Positions 8,769 through 16,866 of a DNA stretch of 64,000 nucleotides are shown here, piece by piece. The stretch covers positions 1,116,001-1,180,000 of the forward strand of contig NZ_QPJW01000001.1 in assembly GCF_003337355.1 (NCBI RefSeq), given 5' to 3'. Position 1 is the first letter of the stretch. Each line of letters starts with the position of its first letter. Source of the DNA: Fontibacillus phaseoli. Lineage in GTDB: Bacteria > Bacillota > Bacilli > Paenibacillales > Paenibacillaceae. Under the pieces are notes generated by a model, which saw only the letters and a program-made list of their open reading frames with translations, ran no database searches and was not told the DNA's origin. The position numbers were made by a program, and so were the translations under genes.

Positions 8769-9578
8769 ATGAACACAACAACTATATCCTGGAAGGGATA
8801 CTTGATCGACCTGGATGGAACTTTATATCATGGGAGCCGTATGATACCAGAGGCGGATACCTTGATTCGCGAACTGGAAGATTCGGGAGTTCCTTATTTG
8901 TTCGTTACGAACAATTCATCCCGTACTCCCGGTGAAGTCGCCGCCAATCTGAACCTAATGGGAATCCCGGCGAAAGAGGAGCAAATCTGCACTTCGGCCG
9001 TTGCGGCGGCGGAGTATATCGCCGGGCAGCAACCACGCTCCAAAGTCGCTCCGATTGGCGAATCCGGATTGCTTGAGGCGTTGATAAATGCCGGTCTGAT
9101 CATTGATGAAGATTCGCCGGATTTTGTCGTACAGGGGATTGATCGTTCTTTTACATATGAGACCTTAACGAAGGCTGCCCGCTGGATTTTGGGCGGAGCC
9201 CGTTACGTTCTTACGAATCCGGATCTTTTGCTGCCGTCGCAGGAAGGGCTGATGCCGGGCGCGGGCACGATTTCAGCGGCTATACGGGCTGCCACCGGCA
9301 TCGAACCGATTGTGATCGGCAAACCCTCCGACATCTTGATGAAGCACGCCATCGATCGTCTGGGGCTGCGGAATGAAGAAGTCGCTGTCATCGGCGATAA
9401 TATGCTGACCGATATCTCAGCGGGTATTAATGCGGGTTGCGGGACGATTTTGGTATTGACGGGCGTGACGACCGAGGAGAATTTACCCAGCTTTGTATCA
9501 TCCTCCGGCGTTAATCCGGATGTAATCTGCCGTAATCTGGCTGAGGTTCGCAAGCTGGTTTTGCAAAGTTCCATCTAA
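8769..9578 (+). CDS. HAD-IIA phosphatase (NagD/YutF-like)
   Basis: The 269-residue product begins with YLIDLDGTLYHG (motif I), followed by FVTNNSSR (motif II), a C2 cap, GKPSDILM (motif III Lys) and GDNMLTDISAGINAG (motif IV). This order with the cap after motif II defines subclass IIA, which includes p-nitrophenyl phosphatases, NagD and phosphoglycolate-type phosphatases; the natural substrate is not evident. The ATG follows AGAGGGTGA. It is the first gene of a same-strand run with base-excision repair genes, 32 bases before the Fpg-like gene, so it may dephosphorylate damaged nucleotides or repair intermediates; that is inference. Confidence 0.88.
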   Translation: MNTTTISWKGYLIDLDGTLYHGSRMIPEADTLIRELEDSGVPYLFVTNNSSRTPGEVAANLNLMGIPAKEEQICTSAVAAAEYIAGQQPRSKVAPIGESGLLEALINAGLIIDEDSPDFVVQGIDRSFTYETLTKAARWILGGARYVLTNPDLLLPSQEGLMPGAGTISAAIRAATGIEPIVIGKPSDILMKHAIDRLGLRNEEVAVIGDNMLTDISAGINAGCGTILVLTGVTTEENLPSFVSSSGVNPDVICRNLAEVRKLVLQSSI

Positions 9579-9610
9579 ATTAACATTGTGAATGAAAGGG
9601 AAGATGAACC

Positions 9611-10429
9611 ATGCCGGAATTGCCGGAAATGGAAAACTATAGAATCCAGCTCTCAAAGTATATTTTAGATCAACCGATCACCGAAGTGGTTGTGAACCGG
9701 GAGAAGTCGTTGAATGTTGCCCAGGAAGCCTTTATCCGCGAAGTGACCGGAAGACAGGTGATCTTTGTTGAACGGAGGGCCAAGCATCTGTTGTTTCATC
9801 TGGACAACGGGCGGCGTCTTATTTTGCATTTGATGCTGGGAGGACTTCTCTATTTGGGCAGCAAAGAAGATCGGCCGTCCCGGACAACACAAATCGAGAT
9901 CACGTTCGGTTCGGACATCGTACTCTATTTCATCGGTCTGCGGCTGGGATACTTGCATCTGCTTAGCGCGAAAGAAGCGGAAGAGTCTTTGGACCATTTG
10001 GGCATAGAACCGCTGGGACGCAAAATGAATGAAGATGTTTTTATGAAACTGTTGAGCAAACGTCGCGGCAGCCTTAAAACCGTCCTGGTCAATCAAGACG
10101 TCATTGCCGGAATCGGCAACTGCTATGCGGATGAGATTGCTTTTGCAGCCGGGCTTAGACCGACGGCCAAACTGCAGAACCTGAGCAAAGAGGATTACTC
10201 AAGTTTATATAGCGCGATGAGGGAAGTCCTGATTGAGATGACGGAAGCCGGCGGTTACATGGAGCTGCCGTTGACGAAAGACGATAAGCTGACCGGCGGC
10301 TCGAATGATCTTTGCCGGGTTTATGACCGTGAAGGAGAGGCATGTCCCCGCTGCGGCGATAGCATCGTCAAGGCCGAAATGAACGGACGAAAATTGTTCT
10401 ACAGTCCGGGTTGCCAGCATGACCGCTGA
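9611..10429 (+). CDS. Fpg/Nei-family DNA glycosylase with altered zinc finger
   Basis: Fpg enzymes excise oxidised bases and cut the DNA backbone. This 272-residue member keeps the catalytic N-terminal Pro2-Glu3 (MPELPEME), the Lys of RRAKHLLF that corresponds to Lys57, the H2TH region (VLVNQDVIAGIGNCYADEI) and the zinc-finger Arg (NGRKLFY). The finger, however, reads CPRCG then YSPGCQ: the third Cys ligand is replaced by Ser (codon AGT). It is therefore a paralogue of canonical MutM rather than MutM itself, and metal binding may be weak or lost. It overlaps the endonuclease IV gene by 11 bases, so excision and abasic-site cutting are co-expressed. Confidence 0.9.
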   Translation: MPELPEMENYRIQLSKYILDQPITEVVVNREKSLNVAQEAFIREVTGRQVIFVERRAKHLLFHLDNGRRLILHLMLGGLLYLGSKEDRPSRTTQIEITFGSDIVLYFIGLRLGYLHLLSAKEAEESLDHLGIEPLGRKMNEDVFMKLLSKRRGSLKTVLVNQDVIAGIGNCYADEIAFAAGLRPTAKLQNLSKEDYSSLYSAMREVLIEMTEAGGYMELPLTKDDKLTGGSNDLCRVYDREGEACPRCGDSIVKAEMNGRKLFYSPGCQHDR

Positions 10430-11273
10430 GGCGAAAGTCGGGGGACATTTAAGCATCCGGGGTGGATTCTTTAAAGCTGCTGATGCCGCTCACCGGCTTG
10501 GAGGCGGGGCTTTTCAGTATTTTCCCAAAAATCCTCGCAGCCTGAACGTCAAAAACTTCGACCGCCGCGATGCCGAGCGCTGCCGTGAATTATGCCAAAA
10601 ACATGGCATCCTGTCGGTAGCCCACACGCCTTACCCCAGTAATTTGGCGGCACATCCGGGAGAAGAGAGCGGACAGTTTGAACGGACGGTACTTTCCTTG
10701 CGCAACGATCTGGAGATTGCGGAGGCGTGCGGATCGGTGGGAATTGTTGTTCATTTTGGCACATATAAGGAAAGAAACCCCTTACAAGGTTACCAAAATA
10801 TTATACAATGTATAAATGAAGTGCTCCGGGGCTGGCAAGGACATACGAAATTGCTGATCGAAAATCAGGCGGGCGACCATGGTGATATGGGAATGACCCT
10901 GGAGGAACTGGTGCAGATCCGCAAGCTGTGCGCATCTCCTTCACAGATTGGATTTTGCCTGGATACTTGTCACGCCTTTGCAGCCGGGATGTGGGCGGGA
11001 GAGAAGGACGACCGGTTTGAAGTCAAAGCCGGGGAACTGGGATATTGGGACGGTTTAACCGCCATTCATTTAAATGATTCTAAGTACCCGGCGCACTCCC
11101 GCAAGGACCGCCATGCCAGGGTTGGTCAAGGCCATATCGGAGAAAAAGGATTTCTTCGTCTGCTGGAAATGAAGGGCATACGGGGAAAACCGCTGATTTT
11201 GGAGAGCGAGACCGGAGACGATGGAACTTATAGAGAAGATATAGAACGGGTAAGGCGGTGGGTGGAAGCCTAG
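10419..11273 (+). CDS. nfo: endonuclease IV-like AP endonuclease
   Basis: This is a TIM-barrel (AP_endonuc_2) protein of 284 residues with the endonuclease IV signature set: GGHLSIRGG, AHTPYPSNLA, VVHFGT, LIENQAG, FCLDTCHAFAAG, HLNDSK, DRHARVGQGHIG and LESE. These supply the trinuclear zinc ligands, so the enzyme should be active at abasic sites and blocked 3' ends. The start lies inside the Fpg-like gene without a strong site of its own, which implies translational coupling. With the glycosylase it forms a two-step base-excision unit. Confidence 0.93.
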   Translation: MTAEAKVGGHLSIRGGFFKAADAAHRLGGGAFQYFPKNPRSLNVKNFDRRDAERCRELCQKHGILSVAHTPYPSNLAAHPGEESGQFERTVLSLRNDLEIAEACGSVGIVVHFGTYKERNPLQGYQNIIQCINEVLRGWQGHTKLLIENQAGDHGDMGMTLEELVQIRKLCASPSQIGFCLDTCHAFAAGMWAGEKDDRFEVKAGELGYWDGLTAIHLNDSKYPAHSRKDRHARVGQGHIGEKGFLRLLEMKGIRGKPLILESETGDDGTYREDIERVRRWVEA

Positions 11274-11305
11274 TGCTGGAAATACCGCGGAAAGGAAGAA
11301 CAACT

Positions 11306-11650
11306 GTGATTCATGTATATATGGATGACTTTCGACGTTGTCCGCAAGGTTTTACCATAGCCAGATCCATGGACGAGTGCCTGGAATTGCTTCGCGCGAT
11401 GGAAGTTGACATTTTATCTTTGGACTACGATATGGGTCCCGGAGAGAAGACCGGCTCCGATGTGGTCGCGGCGATGGTGCGCGAAGGCCTGTATGCCCGC
11501 GAGATTTATTTGCATACTTCAAGCATGTACGGCAAGAAGAGCATGTATGATATTCTTTACCAGAATAAGCCGGAACATGTCATTCTGCACAACGGGCCGA
11601 TCCCGTTTGACCGGTTGGATGAGATTGAACGTAAAGCGGGAGGTTGCTAG
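11306..11650 (+). CDS. cyclic-phosphate-processing receiver-domain (cREC) protein
   Basis: The 114-residue product is a lone receiver-like fold (VIHVYMDDFRRCPQGF; LSLDYDMGPGEKTGSDV; IYLHTSSMYGK). It matches what I know as the cREC family, in which the acidic residues of the receiver fold plus a conserved His and Arg are predicted to process cyclic nucleotide or RNA phosphate ends; no DNA-binding domain is attached. A GTG at 11306 follows AAAGGAAG by nine bases and gives the family-like start; a GTG at 11273 overlapping the upstream stop is an alternative. It lies between endonuclease IV and an RNA methyltransferase homologue. Function is unproven. Confidence 0.75.
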   Translation: MIHVYMDDFRRCPQGFTIARSMDECLELLRAMEVDILSLDYDMGPGEKTGSDVVAAMVREGLYAREIYLHTSSMYGKKSMYDILYQNKPEHVILHNGPIPFDRLDEIERKAGGC

Positions 11651-11651
11651 T

Positions 11652-12737
11652 TTGAACAACGAGATGGAACGGGAAAATCGTGGGGAGTCGGCGGTTGCAA
11701 GTCGATATTTGTGTACGGCCAATCACGGTTTTGCTCCTTACGCGCAAGAAGAATTGCGAAGAAGATTTGGAGCCGTTAAAAGCACGATTCTAGTGCCCGG
11801 AGAAGTTTTTGTCGCCACGCTTCAAGCTTCGTTCCCGCAAGTGGTCCAAGAATTGAGTCATCCTGAACCTATGTTTCTGCGGCATATGTTTCCGGTCCAA
11901 TGGGAATGGAAGGCTGAAAACAAGGATCACCACGGGCAAGATCAGCAAGAAGACTGGATGACGGCGTTGCAGCAATTTTTACTGAATGATTCCCGCTTAT
12001 CCGGAAAAAGACTGGCCTTGCAGACGCGAAAGACCGAGCAAAGTCTTTGGGCCGGCAGCGCTGCCGAATTAAAAGATGCCGTTCAAAGCGGCATCGGGGA
12101 GTTGGGTTCGGAGTTTGTGGTAAGGAATGCCGAGTTGATTATCTCTGTCTTTGCTGCCAAAGAAAGCATTTATGCAGGGGTATCGCTTCCTGAGGAAAAT
12201 CTGTCCGATTGGAACGGCGGAGCTGTTCGTTTTCAACGTGAAGAGGGACAAATCTCCAGAGCGAAGTTTAAGTTGCTGGAAGCGGAGGCTGTCTTCGGCA
12301 TTGATTTTGCCGCTTTTCATGAAGCTCTGGATATCGGAGCGGCGCCCGGAGGTTGGACGTCATTTTTACTTGAACGCGGGCTAAGGGTGACAGCCGTGGA
12401 TCCTGCCAAATTACATCCGGACGTACTTTCTTCGCCGGGTTTGACTCATTTGAAGAAAAATGCGAATAACGTGAAATTCCGCGATAATCAGTTCGATATG
12501 CTGGTATGCGATATGAGCTGGAGCCCGAAGCTGACTGCCAGAATGGTATCGGATCTGCTATATGCACTTGTTCCGGGAGGCACTGCCGTCGTCACAGTAA
12601 AGCTATTGAGCAAAAAGCCGATGGCTTTGATTACGGAAGTCATCGGGATGTTTCAGGAGGCACGGCTCCAAGTCCAGCGCGCGAAGCAGCTATTTCATAA
12701 TCGCGATGAAATCACGTTATATATGATAAAATATTAA
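11652..12737 (+). CDS. RlmM-like SAM-dependent RNA methyltransferase
   Basis: This 361-residue protein has an N-terminal THUMP-like region (about residues 15-190) and a C-terminal Rossmann methyltransferase of the FtsJ type (LDIGAAPGGWTSFLLE, AVDPA, DMLVCDMSW, VTVKLLSKK). The K-D-K-E tetrad is suggested by the Lys of RAKFKLLEA, the Asp of CDMSW and the Lys of VTVKL. RlmM of enterobacteria methylates the 2'-OH of a 23S rRNA cytidine; homologues in Paenibacillus and Bacillus are annotated only by similarity, so the exact RNA target is uncertain. It uses a TTG start eight bases after GGGAGG, one base after the cREC stop. Confidence 0.85.
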   Translation: MNNEMERENRGESAVASRYLCTANHGFAPYAQEELRRRFGAVKSTILVPGEVFVATLQASFPQVVQELSHPEPMFLRHMFPVQWEWKAENKDHHGQDQQEDWMTALQQFLLNDSRLSGKRLALQTRKTEQSLWAGSAAELKDAVQSGIGELGSEFVVRNAELIISVFAAKESIYAGVSLPEENLSDWNGGAVRFQREEGQISRAKFKLLEAEAVFGIDFAAFHEALDIGAAPGGWTSFLLERGLRVTAVDPAKLHPDVLSSPGLTHLKKNANNVKFRDNQFDMLVCDMSWSPKLTARMVSDLLYALVPGGTAVVTVKLLSKKPMALITEVIGMFQEARLQVQRAKQLFHNRDEITLYMIKY

Positions 12738-12767
12738 TGTCATGAATTAAATATTGTGAAATAATGC

Positions 12768-12797
12768 TTTACAAACGGATGGGTTGTGTTCTATACT
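12768..12797 (+). promoter_or_regulatory. promoter of the Tad-like locus
   Basis: TTTACA (12768-12773) and TATACT (12792-12797) are separated by 18 bases. The predicted start near 12804 lies just upstream of the leader hairpin. Confidence 0.65.
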
Positions 12798-12824
12798 GAT
12801 TCCAAAATTATACATTAACGACTT

Positions 12825-12896
12825 AAGGGAAAGTATCCCCCTGTCACACTCCGGCTCAATGGCTGAAGTGAGACATCAGGGAACTTTCCCTTTTTT
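12825..12896 (+). promoter_or_regulatory. leader attenuator/terminator hairpin before the Tad-like operon
   Basis: AAGGGAAAGT (12825-12834) pairs with ACTTTCCCTT (12883-12892) and is followed by six T. Inside lie further helices (CCCTG/CAGGG and CACT/AGTG) around a loop of about 16 bases. Since a promoter sits just before it and the first gene starts 25 bases after it, most transcripts from that promoter must pass the terminator. It may also stop readthrough from the upstream methyltransferase gene. No known riboswitch core was recognised. Confidence 0.6.
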
Positions 12897-12920
12897 GCGT
12901 CTACGAAGGAGGGATCCCGA

Positions 12921-14441
12921 TTGCCGTTTATTCCGAACTATGAGGTTGGCGGAATTTTGGCGGGCCGGTACAGGATGGAAGAGGTTCTCGGTGAGGGAGG
13001 GATGAGCCGGGTATATCTTGCTTCGGATCTGAAACTTCCGGGGAAGCGCTGGGCCGTGAAGGAGAGTTCGTTCATGCCCGAGCTTGGCATCCGGCTGGAG
13101 GAGGAGGCCGGACTGCTCGTTTCTTTGAATCATCACCGTCTGCCGAGAATTGCAGATTTTTTTCAGATGGAGGGCGGTTACTCCTACTTGGTGATGGACT
13201 ATGTTGAAGGCATTCATTTGGACGCACATTTCCTGGGGAAACGCGGAGCGTTGAATGCTGTGGAGTTAGCAAAGTACGGTCTCCAAATTTGCGAAGGGCT
13301 TCATTACTTGCACAGCCTCCATCCGCCGATCATTCACCGGGATTTGAAACCGTCCAATCTGTTGATCGACGGGAAGGGAGAAATTAGGTTTGTTGATTTT
13401 GGCATCGCTCGTAAGTACAAGCAGGAAAGTATGGATGATACGGTTAAACTCGGCACCGTCGGTTTTGCCGCACCGGAGCAGTACGGAGGCAGGCAAACCG
13501 ACGGCAGGACGGACTTGTACTCGCTAGGTGCAGTATTATTGCATCTGGGTACCAGAGGCAAATATTCGGTTTGGTCGTCGGAGTCGCAGGCGGAGTTTCT
13601 TAAAAATAGACTTCATTCGCTGCAGCCCGTAGTGTCACGCCTGCTTCAAATGAAACCGGAGAAAAGATTTCATTCTGCGGCCGAGACGGGCGAAGCGCTA
13701 AAAGCGGTCATTCGCTCGCTCACTGCCAACGAAGGAGGCGCACAACATAAAGAGAGCGTGAAGCAACTGAGTTCCCGACGAAATCCCCGCTCCATCGTAA
13801 TTGCCGTGATGGGGGCAGTCCCCGGAGCGGGAGCTACGCATACGGCCATCGTTTTGGCCCATTCGCTGGCCCGCTATGCTCGCCGCATCACCATCGTGGA
13901 AATGGACGCGAAGTCCGCCGCTTTCCGAAACATTGCTCTCCTTGCCGATGGGGACTCATCGCAAGGGGACGAGCTGAGACATTTCCGGTTTCGCAGCGTG
14001 GATTATGTCCGGACACCCACGAGGACGGAACTGCTTGACTTAATTTCAGGAAGCTGCGAATGCGTCATTTGCGATCTTGGTTCCAGCAGACGCAAGGACC
14101 TGTTGGAAGAGTTCGCGCGGGCCGATCTTTCGATTCTGGTTTGCCCGGCCGCCGAATGGCGACGATTGGAACTCATGCCATTCGGGGAGAGACCGTTGTC
14201 CGCGAAAAGAAATTGGGTGTGCTGTGTACCTTTAGCCAGTATGGATGCCGTCCGGCGCATCCGGATGGACATGAGCACAGGTAAAGTGTATCCCTTGCCG
14301 GTCGAAAGGAATCCGTTTTCTCCGGGGAAGGAGACGGAGCTTGCGCTCGCCGAACTGTGCGGAGATCTGTTTCCGGAGAGCGTCTTGCAAGGAAGTAGCG
14401 GTTTAAGGTGGAACTGGAGATTCTGGAGAGGAAGTGATTAA
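12921..14441 (+). CDS. Ser/Thr kinase fused to a MinD/CpaE-like domain
   Basis: The 506-residue protein joins a Hanks-type kinase (about 15-265) to a ParA/MinD-type domain (about 290-490). The kinase has GEGGMSRVYLA, VAVK-like Lys47, HRDLKPSN (Asp141), DFG (159-161) and APE (184-186), so it should be active. In the second domain the Walker A position reads GAVPGAGATHTA: the fold is clear (IVEMDA, CVICDLGSS follow) but the nucleotide-binding Lys is Ala. There is no membrane segment and no PASTA repeat. It uses a TTG start after GGAGGG. As first gene of a Tad-like locus it occupies the place of CpaE/TadZ, which positions pili; the fusion suggests phosphorylation control of assembly (inference). 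Confidence 0.9.
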   Translation: MPFIPNYEVGGILAGRYRMEEVLGEGGMSRVYLASDLKLPGKRWAVKESSFMPELGIRLEEEAGLLVSLNHHRLPRIADFFQMEGGYSYLVMDYVEGIHLDAHFLGKRGALNAVELAKYGLQICEGLHYLHSLHPPIIHRDLKPSNLLIDGKGEIRFVDFGIARKYKQESMDDTVKLGTVGFAAPEQYGGRQTDGRTDLYSLGAVLLHLGTRGKYSVWSSESQAEFLKNRLHSLQPVVSRLLQMKPEKRFHSAAETGEALKAVIRSLTANEGGAQHKESVKQLSSRRNPRSIVIAVMGAVPGAGATHTAIVLAHSLARYARRITIVEMDAKSAAFRNIALLADGDSSQGDELRHFRFRSVDYVRTPTRTELLDLISGSCECVICDLGSSRRKDLLEEFARADLSILVCPAAEWRRLELMPFGERPLSAKRNWVCCVPLASMDAVRRIRMDMSTGKVYPLPVERNPFSPGKETELALAELCGDLFPESVLQGSSGLRWNWRFWRGSD

Positions 14442-15356
14442 GTGTTCAGAATGAGGAGAAAAACGAAACAATTGGTTTTGACCGGATTTCTTGGCGCAAT
14501 GGTTACGAGTCTGATTTTTACGGGGTATGGCGTAGTCCATACCAGGCAGTTGAAGAATGAGAGCTGGGAAGTTCAGCAGCGATTGGAGGATGAGATTCAG
14601 TCGCTTAAGCTGGCTTCTATTCATGGCAAAATCCAAGGATGGGCACCTGCGCGAGAGCTTCCGGCGGGACATGTGATCCAATTGCAGGATGTCGTCCCCG
14701 TGGAACTTCCGGAAGGAACCGTGCCTGCGGATTGGCTGGGTTCCAGGGAACAGATTGCCGGAAAAATACTCAAGCTGGCGCTGCCGCCGAACACGCTGTT
14801 GACCGGGACGCTGTTGTATGAAGAGGAGCCTACTCCTGCTGATTTGCGTTACCGGGAAATGGGCTTTATCCAGCTTCCCGGTGCGCTTGGCGAGCAGGAT
14901 ATCGTTGATATCCGGATCCAGTTTCCTACGGGACAAGATTACATTTTACTGTCGAAGAAAAAAGTGGAGTCTCTTTTATCCGGTACGGTAACGATGACCT
15001 TGAATGAAGCGGAAATCCTGTCCTTGTCCAGCGCAATCGTAGATGCATACTTACATAAAGCGTCGATTTATGCCTTGCTCTATGTGGAGCCAAGCCTGCA
15101 GGCCAAAGCGATTCCGACTTACCCGGCAAATGATGCTGTGCTCCAGTTAATCAAGAAGGATCCCAATATCGTCAAACGGGCTGAGCATGCTTTAAGTGAA
15201 TCGGCGCGTAGTGGTCTCGAGGCTGATCTTGACGGGGTTTCGGCACAAAGTGCCGCTGAATTTGCCGGCCGGCAATCCTCCGCTACGAAGCCGCCAATAC
15301 AGTCATCTGGGGCAGTGGGTGATCATGAACAGTTTGTCATGAGTTCGCCGGAATAG
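14442..15356 (+). CDS. SAF-domain membrane protein, CpaB/RcpC-like
   Basis: The 304-residue product has one N-terminal membrane segment (about residues 10-30), a helical linker and a SAF domain (about 60-125; ARELPAGHVIQLQDV, GSREQIAGKILKLALPPNTLL). A second beta region (about 140-225) and a Ser- and Gln-rich tail follow. SAF proteins with this topology are CpaB/RcpC of Flp/Tad pili and FlgA-like chaperones. The GTG start is directly after the kinase stop, seven bases after GAGAGGAAG; an ATG three codons later is less well spaced. Its neighbours support a pilus or secretion role. Confidence 0.8.
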   Translation: MFRMRRKTKQLVLTGFLGAMVTSLIFTGYGVVHTRQLKNESWEVQQRLEDEIQSLKLASIHGKIQGWAPARELPAGHVIQLQDVVPVELPEGTVPADWLGSREQIAGKILKLALPPNTLLTGTLLYEEEPTPADLRYREMGFIQLPGALGEQDIVDIRIQFPTGQDYILLSKKKVESLLSGTVTMTLNEAEILSLSSAIVDAYLHKASIYALLYVEPSLQAKAIPTYPANDAVLQLIKKDPNIVKRAEHALSESARSGLEADLDGVSAQSAAEFAGRQSSATKPPIQSSGAVGDHEQFVMSSPE

Positions 15357-15367
15357 GGGGATTTGAG

Positions 15368-16045
15368 ATGGAAAATTGGTTATTTACCGGCAAGAGCGAT
15401 AAACGTGATTTGCTGCTTTATATTTGTAAGGTATTATCCGGTTCCGGAAACAGAGTGCTGCTCGTGGATATGACGGATGGGAAGAAATACAGATATTTGA
15501 TCGGTGAAATGAAGGCTTCCCTGCCGATCACTGAATTTTGCGGATTCGATATATGCGATAACGTCAGCATAGCGGAAGCCGGTCATTACGATTATTGTCT
15601 GTATGATTTGGAGACGTTGCAATTCGGTTCTCGAGAGTTGTGGGAAGGGGCGGACGCCGTGCTGTGGGTTACCTCCTATGACCGGTACGAAGTAGAGAGC
15701 AGTGCCGAGTGGTTCGCTCATTTATTTCTCAGATGGCCGCAACTGAAAGACTTGGAAATAAAGCCTGTCTTTATTCGAACGTTTGACGGTTTTTTAAACG
15801 CAGATTACATTATGGGCTTTGTCGAACATTTACCGGTTTATTGGAGCGGCCAGGCCGTGCAAATTCCCTGGAGCGAAACCAACGCGATTGTGCAGATGGA
15901 AAATGAGCATGCCCAAAGTCTGCGGATGAGAGGAATTTCAAGAGCATATAAAAAGGCTCTTATGTCATTGATCGTCGATCTTGCGGGATGGAGCGGCTCG
16001 CTTACGAAAAAAGCGCTTCGCATGGCGGAAAGGAAGAGGGCATGA
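15368..16045 (+). CDS. degenerate MinD/TadZ-like protein
   Basis: This 225-residue protein is not clearly in a named family. The beginning WLFTGKSDKRDLLLYICKVLSGSGNRVLLVDMTDGKKYRY follows the strand, P-loop, helix, strand plan of ParA/MinD proteins, but the P-loop is reduced to GKSDKRDL with no Gly-rich turn. A later DYCLYDLETL matches the Walker B strand in place, and ADAVLWVTSYDRYEVES the following switch strand. It would thus keep the fold without normal ATP turnover. It follows the SAF gene by 11 bases and overlaps the next gene by four (ATGA). Inferred role: scaffold or localisation partner of the pilus motor. Confidence 0.65.
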   Translation: MENWLFTGKSDKRDLLLYICKVLSGSGNRVLLVDMTDGKKYRYLIGEMKASLPITEFCGFDICDNVSIAEAGHYDYCLYDLETLQFGSRELWEGADAVLWVTSYDRYEVESSAEWFAHLFLRWPQLKDLEIKPVFIRTFDGFLNADYIMGFVEHLPVYWSGQAVQIPWSETNAIVQMENEHAQSLRMRGISRAYKKALMSLIVDLAGWSGSLTKKALRMAERKRA

Positions 16046-16860
16046 GCAGAATAGTTTTCTGGGATTATGGTCATGACGGTTCGTCGGAAATTGCTGCCGC
16101 AGGAGCAGTTTGCATGGCGCTGGCATATCCGGAACGGATACTGCTTTTTAACGAAGATCATGCAGGTGCCGGCGTCGAGTCGGGCTTTTCCTTCCATGAG
16201 CATGCATGCGGCGGGAATATCCAGCCGCTGACGGAATACGGGATGGATGCGCTTCGGCGTTTAGCCGCCAATCAGCGGTTGACTTCGAGGAATTTTTCGG
16301 ATTACACGTATCCTTTGATCAAAGATAAACTCGATCTAGTATCCGGGTTTGGATTGCAGGAGAAGCAGGAACAGTTTGAGAGTGAAAAGATGCCTAGACC
16401 GCTGTATGACGTGGCGGAGCAGGTCTATGATATGATTTTTACCCGGTCCATATACCCTTCTGATTGCACGGATCGTCCCATCCGTGTCGCGGTGCTGAGG
16501 CAAAATCGGCTTGAACTTGAGCGGTTCTTTGACGAATTCTCTAATGGGGACCAGGCTTCACCTCTTGCCGATGCTATTGTACTCCAGCGTTACGATCCTG
16601 CGTCTCATTGGTCGGCGGTCAACATAAGAAGACGATTTGAATGCAAAATCTTTTTGTATCCCGTTCCCCATAGCACCGAGTTTATGGATGCTTGGAACAA
16701 TAGAAACATTCTTAAATTTTTCCGACTGCACCGCCTCATGAGTAATAAGGGATCTCAGAAACAAGGAATGCTGCCCAGCTTGATGAGTCTTAGTGAAGGC
16801 TTGCATGAGCTAGCTGCCGGTCGTACAGGGACTGCTAGAAACGGCAAAAGGGGGGCCTGA
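16042..16860 (+). CDS. hypothetical protein of the Tad-like locus, remote ParA-like fold
   Basis: The 272-residue soluble protein has no recognised domain. Its start, RIVFWDYGHDGSSEIAAAGAVCMALAYPERILLFNED, resembles the first strand, loop, helix and second strand of MinD proteins with the nucleotide loop replaced by DYGHDGSS. The C-terminal half (about 145-215) has an alternating strand/helix pattern (IRVAVLRQNRLELERFF; CKIFLYPVPHSTEFMDAW). The ATG overlaps the previous stop as ATGA, so translation is coupled. It lies between the other MinD-like protein and the ATPase, a place where tad loci carry accessory cytoplasmic factors. The fold reading is tentative. Confidence 0.55.
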   Translation: MSRIVFWDYGHDGSSEIAAAGAVCMALAYPERILLFNEDHAGAGVESGFSFHEHACGGNIQPLTEYGMDALRRLAANQRLTSRNFSDYTYPLIKDKLDLVSGFGLQEKQEQFESEKMPRPLYDVAEQVYDMIFTRSIYPSDCTDRPIRVAVLRQNRLELERFFDEFSNGDQASPLADAIVLQRYDPASHWSAVNIRRRFECKIFLYPVPHSTEFMDAWNNRNILKFFRLHRLMSNKGSQKQGMLPSLMSLSEGLHELAAGRTGTARNGKRGA

Positions 16861-16866
16861 CCTTCA

